A stretch of DNA of 64,000 bases from Nephrocerus scutellatus (Eukaryota; Arthropoda; Insecta; Diptera; Pipunculidae). Under the pieces are notes generated by a model that was given only the letters and a program-made list of their open reading frames with translations, made no database searches and had not been told where the DNA came from. The stretch is taken from the NCBI GenBank assembly GCA_947095585.1, contig OX352763.1, forward strand, positions 16,851,462 through 16,915,461. The letters are read 5' to 3'. Within the stretch, counting starts at the first letter, position 1, and each line of letters starts with the position of its first letter. Positions 35,115 to 47,365 of this stretch are shown here, piece after piece. The position numbers and the translations under genes are program-made.

Positions 35115-36876
35115 CATCATAATATTTGACTCTACAACTGGTGTCCGGTTCTGGCCTCCCACAAAAAACTCTCCACCGGTGCCGATTTCGAGCCGATGTC
35201 ATACAGTTTGGCATCACTAAACTCTGGGCGTCATGGTCTACGCCATCCTTCTAGCGTAGGCTTGGTCGGCCTCGCTGTCGTGTCCTATTAATCCTACCGC
35301 AAAGGTCTTTCCGAATAGCATTCTCTTCGCTCATGCGAACTAAGTGTCCTGCCCATCGGAGCCTACCGAACTTAATACTCTTCACGATGTCGACATCGCG
35401 GTAACGCTCGTAGATCTCATCATTATAGAGTCTCCAGAATCGTTCTTCCTCACGTACGGGGCCAACAATTCTCCGTAAGACTTTTCTCTCGAACGCAGCT
35501 AAGAGATCAGAATGCTTTTTGCTAAGCAACCAAGTCTCGGATTCATATATAAGTATTTGTATGACCATTATCTTATATACCAGCAGTTTGGATGTTATGG
35601 TTAAGTTCCTGGATTTAAATAGTCTTGACAGACTATAGCAGGATTTGTTGGCTTTAAGAAACCTTGCGCGTATTTCTGGTTATATGCTCTTATAGGCTGC
35701 TACAGTTGACCCGAGATAGTTAAAGGAAATCACTACTTTAAATTCACGCTCCACTATTTTAATTCAGGGACCAATCTTGGATCTTCTACTCGCAGACGTG
35801 GCCACGATGTACTTTGTTTTGCTTTCATTTATGTACAGCCCCAGATTTCGTGCCGGCCGCTCGATCTGGATGAAAGCTTCCTGTACTACGTCTGCGTAAG
35901 CGACGTGAGTCTTATAGAGGATTACTTCTCTCCCCGTTACGTCAAAGTCACGTATCACTTTCTCCAACGCAAGGTTGAAGAGGCCGCAGTCCAGTCCATC
36001 CCCTCGTCTGAGTCCGTTATAGATGTTGAATGGGTTTGATAGTCATGCCTACATATTCGAATCAGTTTATTTAAGATGCCGAATTCTCTCATGGCTTTAT
36101 AAAGTTCTACTCTGGCTATGCTATATAGGCGGCTTTAAAGTCTATCAAAAGATGGTGTAGTGAGTTTTGAAACTTTAGACATTTTAACATCACCTGCCTA
36201 AGAGTGTAAATCTGATCAGTGGTTGATTTGCCAGGGATGAAGCCACTCTGTTATGGACCAATGATGACTTTAGCGTATGGGGCTATCCTGTCTTGAAGGA
36301 TAGAGGAGAAAATCTCATATGCGGTACTCAACAACTTTATATCCCGATAATTGCTGCATTTTGTGATATCTCCATTCTTATGTATGGTGCACAGGATGCC
36401 TCTTCGCCAGTCTTCTGGCATCGCTTTTTCCTTCCATACTTCCACTAATATCTCATGAATTGTTTTGTGTATTGCAGGACCTCCTGTTTTAATCAGCTCC
36501 GTTGGGATACCATTTGATTCTGGGGCCTTATTATTTTTGAACTGCTAATTTCGTCTATGCTTGGTGGGGGCGAGCATAGTGTGGTCTTCGGTCATTGAGG
36601 GAGCCTCCAATTCCTCAGTTAGCTGGCCATTTAGTAACTCATGAAAGTGCTCTTCCCATCGCTCTAAGATGCCTTTAACATCGGCGGCCAGATTACCCTC
36701 TTTGTCTTTGGAGTATGTGCAACGCGGTGTATATTGTGTCATACCGTGAACTCTTTGGTAGAACTTCCGCGCATGGTGCGGTCCTCGCTCTCTGTACTGT
36801 TCTAATTCACGAACGAGATTCTTCTCCCAGGCTGGTTTCTTTCGCCGGTGAACTGTTTTTTCATATCTTCTGAGCG
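35115..36876 (-). mobile_element. RTE-like retrotransposon, copy A2 (family A)
   Basis: From 36876 downward the order is linker (MTQYTPRCTYSKDKEGN, about 36740), RT fingers (36445-36251) and then a frame with a damaged catalytic box (35967-35764, reading YADV where A1 has YADD). The C-terminus follows (35568-35251: YESETWLLSKKHSDLLAAFE, then GRLRWAGHLVRM), then a 3' UTR ending near 35115. That 3' UTR matches 62395-62525 (copy A7). The copy is 5' truncated at about 36876 inside the linker, and frameshifts are frequent. This is the most complete 3' half of family A in the window. Confidence 0.88.
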
Positions 36877-37822
36877 TGGTTCATCTGTGTAACAAATATA
36901 TTTTAGCTCAAATTGCTGTTCTTACTTTATGTATATACATACTTTCAAAAATACTTTCGAATTTGCTTTATTTAAATGTATTTTATTATTCAATTTCGCT
37001 TTTTATTGATTTTGAATACTCGCCAAACAGTATTACATATCCTTACTATTCTTGGCCAATTTGAATAATTATTTTGTTAAAATGTTCGTATTAATACAGG
37101 GATGATAATAGGTACCTAAAAAAATGGAAAATTCGAGAAAAAATTAGATAATTTTCGAAAAACTGATAAAATGCCGTTTTCTATGGGATTTATGTATATA
37201 TATATGCATATATATATATATATATAGTGGTCAGTTTGATTATGTCAGTAGGGTGTTAGGGACATCCAGAAAACGCCTCTTATTTTAGCTTTTGGTGGAT
37301 CTAAACGGTGTCTTGAGGGTGGTGGTCGGTGGGTCCTGGGCAACGCCGGTGTTAACAACTAGTGTGTATATATTCAAACAACAATAATTTAATTATAAGA
37401 GTGTATAAATATTGTGGCATTGTTTTTTTATTTAACTATAATCGAAATGTAATAATTGCCATGAGAATTGTTTATTGGGGGAAAAAAACGAATCAATTTT
37501 TCCAAGCTCATTTTTTTACTATCACGACTATGAAGACGAGTACCACATTGATAGCAGATTTTCATATGACAATATACATAAATATATAATTTATTTAAAT
37601 AAAATTAAGACTGATTTGTGGTAATTTTTGTGGTGAAAAAATTCCCGTCTGTCATGACGAGTGAATTTAACCAAAAACCTGTTGCATTCTTTGTGTTTGC
37701 GTATGTGTCGCGCAAATATGGAGGAAATTGAGTGTAATTTTAGTCAACAGAGCGATTTTAATTACTTTTGCAAAAAATTTGAAGTTGGCCGTCACTGCTG
37801 AAATTTATCCCATTGACTAAAT
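36877..37822. other. AT-rich spacer
   Basis: Only AT-driven open frames are seen. A (TA)n tract lies at 37195-37226. Confidence 0.4.
37195..37226. repeat. (TA)n microsatellite
   Basis: Interrupted TA tract. Confidence 0.92.
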
Positions 37823-38095
37823 ACACAGAAGTATACTAGGAATTCCGTCAGGACCTTCACTTTTGCTTTCTAACTTTAAGATATCTTTTCTAACCCCTGA
37901 AATATACCACACCATATTTCCAGTTATCGATTAACAGGTCTCTTGAAAGTGACATGTTACAAATATGTGTCTACACAGAAGTATACGAGAAATTCCGTCA
38001 GGACCTTCACATTTGTTGGACTCTAACATAAAGTCGGTTTCTCTAAACCCTGTATTTCCAGCTATCGAATAACAGGTTTCTTGAAAGTGACAAGA
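37823..38095. repeat. Tandem duplication with 150-bp period
   Basis: ACACAGAAGTATAC and AATTCCGTCAGGACCTTCAC occur at 37823 and again at 37973. ATTTCCAG.TATCGA, TAACAGGT and TCTTGAAAGTGACA follow in both units. The second unit has an internal deletion of about 30 bp. Confidence 0.88.
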
Positions 38096-38826
38096 TAATA
38101 CATTTTACGACGCTTTTCAAGCTTACTGAACGACGTCGTATTCAGAATATGTTACATTTTTTAAATTGTTCTTTAAATTTGCTACAAAAAGAAACATGGC
38201 GTTGGTCCGTGAAATTGTTCCTAAATTTCTGATTCACTCTAATTCATTCATTCAAATTTAATTGTGCGAAGACAAATTCAATAGCATTTGTTGTAGCAAA
38301 CAAAGTTAAATGTTAAACAGGCTAAACTTGTTGATTCTCGTTGCACTTTGTTTATACATTGTGGTCCTGTAACCATGGTCATGTAAAATTAATTTAACTC
38401 GAAAGGGCTTTCCGAGTATGCTCTCTTTACATGTGCTAGTTAGATTTTAATCCCAGCTTTATAAGTCTCGTGCTACCTATCAAAGTCTCTAGGTACATTT
38501 TTCTATCGCCTATGAGATTCTGATAAGTTATTGATTTACCGAACATAAAGTCACCCAGGTACGTAGATGGCACTGAAAAATTACTCTCAATGCACCTCTT
38601 AATAAAACAGAAACAATTTCTTAAGAAACACCTTGAAGGCATAAAATCGACCATCGTAAGAACCCACCAAACGTTGGTTGGTATATAATAAAATTATTAT
38701 TTGGTGCTACAGACAGTTGTTTTCCAAGTCTTAGCTTCTCGCGACAAATCGTGGTGTGCGTGTTATATTTTTGCACACTAATGGAAGAACCATATCCAAA
38801 AGTCGATAAAGTTTCCATGCCATTTT
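38096..38826. other. Spacer, no gene supported
   Basis: Two overlapping minus-strand open frames (38436-38654 and 38621-38818) have no domain I recognise. Confidence 0.35.
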
Positions 38827-38965
38827 ATTACTCTCTGACGTTTATCAGACATTGATGAGAAGTCGGACCGTGAAACATTTTTTTTTTGTGTTTTTCTGCG
38901 ATTCGAACTTCGAACCTATTGCTCAGAAGTCCAACGCACTAAAAAACTAAAGCCACGGCGTCCAC
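38827..38965 (-). mobile_element. tRNA-derived SINE, copy S1
   Basis: The plus-strand text carries CTCTCTGACGTTTATCAGAC and, further right, a GATTCGAAC block followed by GCTCAGAAGTCCAACGCACT. Read on the minus strand this is a tRNA-like head (A-box region, TTCTGAGC anticodon-arm region, TTCGAATC B-box core) followed by the SINE body. Compare S2 and S3. The B box has an insertion. Confidence 0.65.
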
Positions 38966-40326
38966 TAGTTTGGTAAATAGCGCCATCATAAAGTAAAGTA
39001 CAGTGGGGTACAAATATGTCATTACAAATCGAATTCATTTAAACGGACATTTGTTTAACATGCAAACAACAAGCAACCCGCACATTATTGCTTTCGTAAT
39101 TGTCCCTTTGGGTAGCTGCAGACCGTGCATCGCTTACATCTGTATGACATTTTTTGCTTTAGTTTTTTTTGTACATTTTGCAATTGGTCCGAACATCCTA
39201 GATAATTGTATTAAGTAAGCCCGCGTTGAGTGTCGTTCGATAAAAATCAACATAAAAAATATCATTTTATTTTTCGCAAATTGATTATGTGGAACAAAAG
39301 GTCTCCGGGGTGTCGCTAAACTGGCTGGCGTATTTGGCCACCATTCTCTGTTGTTTTAAGTTGAATTTGCTTCGCTGGAGCATGAATGTTTTTTTTTATT
39401 ACTGGAAAATATTTTAGATCTCCAATTTGTTTAAATGGCATAACGAAAGTTAAAAGCGGGGGCCCATCGTGGTAGCAATGATGTTGTTTGCAAAGTGTTT
39501 TGGAAAATGAACTGTAAAGATATAATATTCTTTTTATTGCTGGCCACATAGCAATAATTATTTGAATATGTTGTCCTTTATGATGTGTACGGACGTAATA
39601 TAATACTTGACGAGTCATACTTACAATTCAATTTGCATTAAATACAACTTGATTTAATTAAATCGATTCGCAACGAGGATAATCTAATTAAAATGTCCTT
39701 TTTGCGTGCAAAAATATTTTATAAATTACAATTCCCTGCAATAATTGTGTGTTCATATTATATGTATATTAATTTTGCTGTTCCTCATATATTTTCCAAC
39801 CGCTGTTACCAAGGCATATTATCACTTTGATTGATTGTAATTCAATTAACCATCTTAGTACCCTTGGGCCTTGTTAACAACAACAGATGAATAAATTGTC
39901 CCAATCACAGAATCAAGAAATTAATTTATTTATTATTGAGTTTTGTTATCAACGAACCGCAACATTACGCTTTATGAGGAAGTGTTGAATAAGTAGCGAG
40001 CAGTCAGGCACTTATAATTAAGTATTCTGTTCTTGAATGAAGACAGTAAAGCGGAATCGTTCGGTAACATATTTGTGTCAGAAGTTATCTTCTGTAATGA
40101 AAGTAACATATTGATGAAAAAGCTTCTATTATATGACTGATTTTTTTACATCTTGACAACAAATTACCTTTTTATCAGCTAGCTACAAAAACAATAAAAA
40201 TGAAATGTGTTTGTCAGTTGTTGTTTTTAATATAAACAGGTGTATATTCTTGCACTAGCTCACCCGACAAACGTTGTCCTGTCCCACTTTCAATAAATTT
40301 GCTTGTGATCGTTTTGTGAACATGTG
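38966..40326. other. AT-rich spacer
   Basis: No gene supported. Near 40255 lies CTCACCCGACAAACGTTGTC, a motif reminiscent of the CCCGGCGTT-type element starts at 23301 and 53231, directly before the minisatellite. Confidence 0.35.
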
Positions 40327-40775
40327 AAAAGCTCTGGGGGGGTATTTTAGGTGTCTTTTTATGGTCTTTTGAGCAGTCTTTTGGAGGTCATTTGAGGGTC
40401 TTTTGGGGGTCTTTTAATAATGACTCTTTTGAGGGTCTTTTGTGCGTTTTTTTGGTGTCATTTGATAGTCTTTTTAGGGTCTTGTGGAGAGTCTTTTGAG
40501 AGTCCTTTGGGGGGTATTTTGGGGAGTCTTTTTGAGGTCCTTTGAGGGTCTGGTGGGGGTCTTTTGGGTGTCTTTTGAGGGGCTTTAGAGGTCTTGTGAG
40601 GGTCTTTTGGGGTTTTTGTGTGGAGTATTTTATATACTTTTGGGGGTCTTTTGGAGGTGCTTTGAGGGTCCTTTGAGGGTATTTTTGTGGTCTTTTGATG
40701 ACTCTTTTTTTAGGGTTTATTGTGGGTCTTTTGTGGTCTTTTGGAGGTCGTTTGAAGGTACTTTGAGGATCTTTT
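40327..40775. repeat. 11-bp minisatellite (GGTCTTTTGRG)n
   Basis: About 40 imperfect copies of an 11-base unit, GGTCTTTTGAG/GGTCTTTTGGG. On the minus strand it starts exactly where the SINE body S2 ends, so it occupies the position of a SINE 3' tail. Because 33 bases equal 11 codons, the minus strand shows a Lys-Asp-Pro-Gln-Lys-Thr-Leu-Lys-type peptide repeat, which I consider non-genic. Confidence 0.92.
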
Positions 40776-40935
40776 TGGTGAGTAGCTTTCCGTGACAAAT
40801 TATGACTCTCAGAACGTTTTTCAGACATTCTTGAGAGGTGAGACACCAAAAAACTTTTCGTGTTAGTGGGATTCGAACCACAAACCTCCTGCTCAGAAGC
40901 CATGCACTTTTCCACTGAGCCACAACAGCACGTTA
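40776..40935 (-). mobile_element. tRNA-derived SINE, copy S2
   Basis: On the minus strand an A-box-like TGGCTCAGTGG (40922-40912) is followed 32 bases later by a B box GGTTCGAATCC (40879-40869) that fits the Pol III consensus. Between them lies GGCTTCTGAGCAGGAGG (anticodon-arm region). The body after the head contains GAATGTCTGAAAAACGTTCT and TTTGTCACGGAAAG, which are shared with S3. The tRNA head cannot form a clean 7-bp acceptor stem, so I call it a SINE rather than a tRNA gene. Confidence 0.78.
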
Positions 40936-42825
40936 AAAAGTGTTTACCATACCAAATTCTTTCTGATGATGATTGAAGAGCACTTTATCGAGTAAATACT
41001 CGTAAATAGCCAGCTAACTGAAGTCTCCACCAATGCATAGAAAAAGTGAAAAAAGCATGGTAAGCAGAGCTACAGAAATGTTCCTTTATATGTGATACAA
41101 AAAAAATTTGGTAAATCAAAAGAAATACCAAGTAAGTTAGCCTTATACATACTTGTATGATATATTTCATAAACAGCAATAATTATGTATGATTGTATGT
41201 ATGTATGTATATTCATGGACTTAAATAAATACTGAACGACTAATTGGGCAATCCTATTTTTAAAATCGATTCAATGCTATCAGCACCGTTAACGTTAGAA
41301 AAAAATCTACAGAAATCCATTACAAAATTGAAAATCGTCTCAAATGACTTCTGAACTTGAACAGCAAACAACAAATACTCTGAAATGGGAATAAAATGAT
41401 CAAAGACAAATGAGCACATGTGAACTTTTCATTTTTTTACACATTCCCGCTTTCATTATTATTTGTTCTTCTGCATCCACCTTTTGTTTTTGCGTCACTT
41501 CAGGCGATACACTTTGTTGCAGATGTGCTGTTTACACGTAGAATTTATAATTGAAAAATGACGTGAATGAAAATGGAGGAAATTATTGAGATTTGTTTTA
41601 ATACTCACAGGATTGAAAATTTGAAAAATGTAAAGCTTTTGTAGGCTCATTGTTCGTAGCTTTTAATCAACTCAGTTGTACAAGTATTCTATGATTCAGG
41701 GCACTATTAAAAATTCGTAACAGTGAGAACGACCAGTTTCAAAGAAAATGACAGAAAAATGCATTTGGCTTTGTCATTATGCATTCTTAAACTATTTCCC
41801 CTGCATACAAAGAAACAGTAAGAGAAGATCCAAATTTGGATTTTCCCTGCGAATTTGTAACCACCATACTCTAAAATGAAAATAATCATTAAACCAAAAC
41901 GCCAAGTCCACAACTCACGTATGCCTCACTATGCCTCACAAAATAAAATACTTTTTCAATTTATCTCTTTTATCATTTTCAAAATGAAAATTTCATTAAA
42001 ATAAACAAATATAAGGGCATATAAAATTCTGCAAAATTTATTCTTCAAGAATTTATAAAAAACAAATGCAACGCATACCGCGTACCTACAGTTTATTGTC
42101 AAAAAAAAATAAATTTTGTTCACTTCACGATTATTGCCAAATAAAGATGATGACAGGATATGAATTCGTCTTTAAATAAAGATCCAATGAGGTTGAACGC
42201 AATAAAACTTTTATGCGCCCCCCCCCCCCCCAAATCGTTTAGTACAATGCAAAAATGTCGCTGTAACTAAAAGGATTACAGATGGGTTGGGCGGAATGAA
42301 GCGGTAAATTGCACATCGTAAAAAATCCTTATACTGCTGCTTTCATTGTGTCATTAAGTCACAAATTCTGACATTGTGTAGTAAATTGGTAGGTTAAATT
42401 CCAGGCGGTGATTGGAATAAACAACGAAAAGGGGATGATATTAAATCCTTATTACGAAGACTTTACCTTCAGGTGAAGGTAATATCTCAAGTTTCTTAAC
42501 TCTGGTTCTACTGTTTGTTTTCTTTAAAGCTTTAAAGTTTGTTTCATTTTTGTCGCAGAATAACACATTTTTTGGTCCAAAGTCGATCGCAAACTCTGCA
42601 AGATAAACTAAACGGATTAGTTTCGAATACTTCAAAACGAAGCGTTCGTCCGATGTATGCCAATCGTCAATTCCAGTGTTGTTGATATCCAGCAGCTCGG
42701 ATACGTCTTCGTATGGGTGTAATTTTCACTAGTTGTGTTTATTGGTTCGGGGACAGTAGCTGTTGATGTGCCATTATTCTGACGCTCTTGAAACAGTTTC
42801 GCTCGCTCGGAACACATTTTTAGTT
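40936..42825. other. AT-rich spacer
   Basis: No gene supported. It includes a (GTAT)n run at 41193-41211 and a run of 14 C at 42218-42231. Minus-strand open frames at 42441-42635 and 42632-42817 were not recognised. Confidence 0.35.
42218..42231. repeat. Poly-C tract
   Basis: Fourteen consecutive C, unusual in this AT-rich context. Confidence 0.97.
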
Positions 42826-43760
42826 CAATTCACTCTTTTGCTGACGACAGCACTCTCAGCTTCTCAAATAAGTTTGAGAAACGTCCCTCCACTTTTCATG
42901 TGGAACTCAGACAAATACGTATGTTAAGCACGTTAAATTCCGACCCGGACGGCATAATACAATGGGGAGAAAACAATCGAGTAGAGTATAACGCTTCCAA
43001 AACCCAATGCTGTCTCCTGTCATCCAAGTGAATCTTAAATCTAAAGCCATTATCCATGAATGGCGCTTGCGATGCAAACTGAAAAACTCGAAATTCTCGG
43101 TATGTGCGTTAACGACAAGCTTCGCTCGAATGACCAAATATTCACAATCGCCAAAAATGTTACGGAATGTTTAGGTTTTCTAACCCGATGCAAGACATAT
43201 TTCACTCCTTCTGATCTGGCTACTATCTACAAGTCTTTTATTCGCCCTAAACTTGAGTACAATTTCCATATTTGGTCTGGTGCGCCTAAAACTACTTTTG
43301 ATCAACTAGATAGAATACAAAACCGCGCGATAAAATTTATCTTTGACGCAAATATAGCAAAATCAATAGAATCGCTTGAACACCGCAGGAACGTTTCCTA
43401 CTTGTCACTGTTTTATCGTTTCTTCCACCAGCGGTGTTCAAGAGAAAGATCCAGCTACATGTCACATCTTCTTGAATTCAACCGCAATACTCGTGGCGCT
43501 CTTAATGCTCATCCTTTTAACCTGAAGCCCATCTTCGGACCTACAATAAAGTTCAGGGATTCGTTCTTCAGCCGTACAACACGTATGTGGAATGCTCTGT
43601 CTTCCCAACTATGATCCACAGGCATTCAAAATACAAGCTCATAAACATCTCATCTTTTCTTCTCCTTTTCCGTAACGCCCACGCTGTGGCAACCATATAG
43701 CCGAGCATTATAAGGGTGCGAACCCCTTTAAGCGTGCGCGAATTATAAAAAACAAAATTT
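42826..43760 (+). pseudogene. Family C (jockey/CR1-like) RT, C-terminal half
   Basis: The frame starts inside the RT palm: HSFADDSTLSASNKF (about 42835-42880, catalytic box intact), then IIQWGENNRVEYNASKTQCC (about 42953-43012). A frameshift/stop near 43030 is followed by 184 open codons (43060-43614). These include EILGMCVNDKLRSNDQI, CKTYFTPSDLATIYKSFIRP, LDRIQNRAIKFI and FRDSFFSRTTRMWNALSSQL. This is the standard thumb-to-C-terminus of jockey/CR1-type polymerases. A 3' UTR with CCCTTTAAGCGTGCGCGAAT and AATTATAAAAAA follows to about 43760. The copy is 5' truncated and lacks motifs A and B. Confidence 0.92.
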
Positions 43761-44135
43761 AAAGAAGGTGAAAGCTCGCGACACTCCTCTTCTTAATTCT
43801 TCAGACTGAATTCTGCGTCGTAAATAAAGAAGAATTTTGTTTATGTCTGTAGTAAGTCGATAGATTCCAATAAAATCTTGACGCTGTCGTTTTCATTTCA
43901 ATCCAATACGTTAAGTGCGACACTAATTTTACGTTAAACCAACAACCGTGCGCTCCAACTCAGCTCCGCCCGATTTTTTCCAAGTATCCAAAATAAAAAT
44001 GTTCATGTCAATCGAGAGCTTTACTTCCTTATCCAATAAAATAAATTTCTTTAAGGTGACATTTTAATAAAATACTCGCACCCAAACTGTAGCGTCTGCG
44101 TCGTGTGTTCAAATAAGAACGCCCTCTCAATATGT
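43761..44135. other. Spacer after the family C copy
   Basis: No gene or repeat recognised. Confidence 0.35.
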
Positions 44136-44139
44136 GCAC

Positions 44140-44480
44140 AAAGTAATTAATTTAGTCAATATGTTGATAAGTAAAGGTGACAGAATCCATCGTTGCGGTA
44201 CACCATATACTTTTATCGATTGTTCTCTATATAAGAAAACTTTATAAGTAGGAAGACGGTATTTGTCTATTTATAGATTTGTAACTTAATAACCTATTAA
44301 CCATCCTAAATTTTGTGCGTGATCACCTGAAATTTTTACCGCTTCTTGAGTAATCATTATAGATAGAACCGTTGTCAATTAAAATGCAATTATTATTTTA
44401 TTATGCACATTTTTCATGAAATCGTCTTATCGTCTTTTGCAAGTTATAGTTACTTATGTTTCCACCTGCCTCTTTTAGTA
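44140..44480 (-). pseudogene. Non-LTR RT palm fragment
   Basis: The minus strand reads REQSIKVYGVPQRWILSPLL followed by INILTKLI (about 44240-44140). This matches motif B, 'GVPQGSILSPLLFNIL', with Gly-Ser replaced. Upstream text is consistent with the preceding RT segment but is frame-broken. The family is unresolved. Confidence 0.6.
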
Positions 44481-47050
44481 GAAATGTAAGAATTGTTAGA
44501 AAAATAAGATAAAGCCCTCAAAAACTCAAAATTTTTATTCTCTACGTCAGAATATAAAGTCTGAAGTCTCGTCCGAAACACCTCATTTACGAAAACATTG
44601 CTGGAGCTTAAATTTAATAAAAGAAAGGTGCAGTGTTGCGCCTTTCAGATCAGTGTTGTCGGCGTGCAATAAATTCACACCCACCTTTCCATTGCATAAG
44701 TTCTGAGCTATTCTACGCATATAAAGATTGATTCGGAATTTATTGCTGTTAACAGTAAGATAAAAATTTAATACATACTATCTATACTATAATGAAAGTG
44801 AACACATAGACCTGCTTGCAAAAGTAATCACACTTGCATTCATGACTGAAACAGCTTTTTGTTTTGAGTCGTTAAATTTTAAGTATCAAGTGGGAATAGT
44901 CATCAGAACACCTTTTCGACTGAACTTTCTGTTCATTTTAATCCTCCCAGTTCTTTATGTAACATATTTAGCATAAAAGCGAATATGCCTCCAGTAAAAT
45001 TGACTTTCAGTAGTGGTCCACCAATGAAATCAAAAAAAAAGATATCACACGAAGCGCAGACGAGAAAGAAGCCAAGCTCGCCAATCTCACATACCAATTC
45101 TTCTTTATTGCACTAACAAAGGACTATAAATAAAAATCTCAGCTTACCCGCAGGATATCTCGCTTCCCAATGAAAAAATGAAACTTTTTCCATATAGTGA
45201 TCCTCTTCGTCGCATGCTTGCTGATGTTTACATTATTTTACACTTTTCCGCCCGGCTATGGAATGCTTGGACGCTCTGATGCGCCATTGTTCGTTTGTAA
45301 ATCGATGTTTACCGCTTTCTCGCGTTAACAAAAAAGGTGGTTCTCGATTTGCAATTATTCGTCCTTTTGCGTGAGGTAGCGAAACTGTAAGTCTTTCGTG
45401 CATTTATCTCAGCTCGAGTACCTTTGATGTTGGATGTGATTTGTTTCGGCGATTATTAAATCGACAAAAAGTTATTTAATGGTTTTCTGCTGTCCTTGTG
45501 GTTTAGTATTCGATCTATCAGCATTAATCCTGTGCTGTTTTGCAAACACGCACCTTATGTATCTCGGTGACGAAATGAATCTCATTCTTCTGTGTGACAG
45601 AGATTATTGAAACATCACATCACACACCCCCGTACATTAATACATTGCGGCTCTCCACGATTATTTCGAACTACGAGTATCTAATGCCTCGTAAAGTGTT
45701 TTAGGCTGTCTCTATATATATTTTACACATCTTGTATTGGTATACTCGTGGTATTCGTTTACGTGAAATGAATTTTCGTTTGAGCAAACTTTATATCTTT
45801 TGGATAGGATTTTTATTATACCTTTTATTTTTGTTTTTCTTTTCTTTTCTTCAATATCCAGCCGCATATATTATGATTTAACGATCATGACCAAATATGT
45901 TCTACGCAAGGTCAAATGTTATGTGGAATATATTCATTATGCATATATATATGTGTATGTTTATTTGAAAGACGAAAGATTTTGTCAAAGAAGTGTATCC
46001 ATTCGGAAAGTTTATTTTCCTATTTGAAAGGGCATAGGATTGAAGTAAGATATAAACGCAATGAAACGAATGCAAGATGCTGGCCAAATGTATTTTAATC
46101 TAGCCAAATGGTATATTCAAGTCAAGTTGGGAAAATAACGACCTTTTTATACTAAATACATACCCACAAAAATTGTAAATGTCTGGCGATTTGTTAGTTT
46201 TTCCGTTTTTAATAAAATGTGATTGCCATTGCCAGCTAGTTGAGATAGAATTTAACGCAAAGATAAGAGTTTCATAGAGTCTTATACTAAAACACCAATT
46301 TGTACTCAAGGAATACTATTCCACCTGTTGGCACATCATCATTAAAAAATATGAACCCAATATGATTGATATGAGTGCATTAGGTAAGTCTGGACGAACG
46401 TAAGTTGACGATGGACACAGCGTGTACTTGATCACCGTAAGCGTGGAGAGATCGTGAGATTGGACGAATGTCTGTTGACGATGCGTAGTTCTGTTTAAAA
46501 ACACTGGTTAAAAACAAAAACGTTGAAAATGATGAATGGACAAAACCAAAGTTACAAAAAACCGTACAGACAGACATTTCAGTTCCTGCTTCTTCCAAAC
46601 ATAACATCGAATATTACAACTTCAGTGCACACGAATTTCTCTCCTTCTTTTCTGTATAGATTGTGATAAGCATACACACAAGTATGTGATCAATATTTAA
46701 GAAATTGATATGTGTATGCATTAATAACACAGTTGCATGTGGACTGAAGATAACAGCTAAGACATTATACCGACCAGTGCCAAATTTTCGAGCAATATTT
46801 TTGCTAACAAATTTCAAAATCAATTTGAAAACCATTCGCTTATATAACGCTGTAATACAATGTATGAGGTAGCATTGCCAGTACATGAATTCTACTAGAA
46901 ATTGTTCAATATCGATTTGCTGTCTGTCATACAGCGTTGTTCGGCTACAGGTTGTTAGATTACATATAAGTTGGAGTAAAAAATAAGAATATCCGGCTCG
47001 TATACCCTTAAAGTATCTAGGTACCGTCCCTAGTTTCTGTCTTCCTCTTC
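44481..47050. other. AT-rich spacer, no gene supported
   Basis: Only AT-driven open frames on both strands (for example around 45800-46100). No repeat was recognised. Confidence 0.4.
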
Positions 47051-47059
47051 ATTCTCTCC

Positions 47060-47347
47060 AGTGATTTCTATCACTTACCATTTCTTTTGCCCAGTTCCAG
47101 CTTTCTCCAGCTTCTTTCATAGTCTTTCTAGTTGCTCAATTTCAAGTTCTTCTGGGTCTTCGTTTATGATTCTGTCCGTCATGGCTTGCTTCCCAATTTT
47201 TTTTAATAATTCTATTTTAGTCCATCTGCACCATGTGTCTAAACTATTTGTGCTTTTTAGATTCTCTATATTAACTTCGCGTACACGTGGCTGACTGGCT
47301 GGCTGGCGGACTGGCACACCAAATCTTTTGATCAATTTTAAACCCAC
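47060..47347 (-). other. Unrecognised acidic ORF fragment, possibly gag/linker of a retroelement
   Basis: The minus strand is open for 76 codons (47347-47117): ENLKSTNSLDTWCRWTKIEL and then DRIINEDPEELEIEQLERL. It continues in other frames with EKAGTGQKKW. Charged and helical, it looks protein-like rather than random. I do not recognise the family. The repeat-rich neighbourhood favours a retroelement origin. Confidence 0.3.
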
Positions 47348-47365
47348 TTTCTAAAGCCCGATTTT

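Noticed and set aside
40388..40915. 175-codon minus-strand ORF with an 11-residue Lys-Asp-Pro-Gln repeat
   Set aside because: It spans a SINE head and an 11-bp minisatellite; the periodicity is explained by 11 x 3 bases.
40860..40930. Functional tRNA gene on the minus strand
   Set aside because: The A-box-like and B-box motifs are present, but the acceptor stem is not clean and the sequence continues into a body shared with two other copies, so it is a tRNA-derived SINE.
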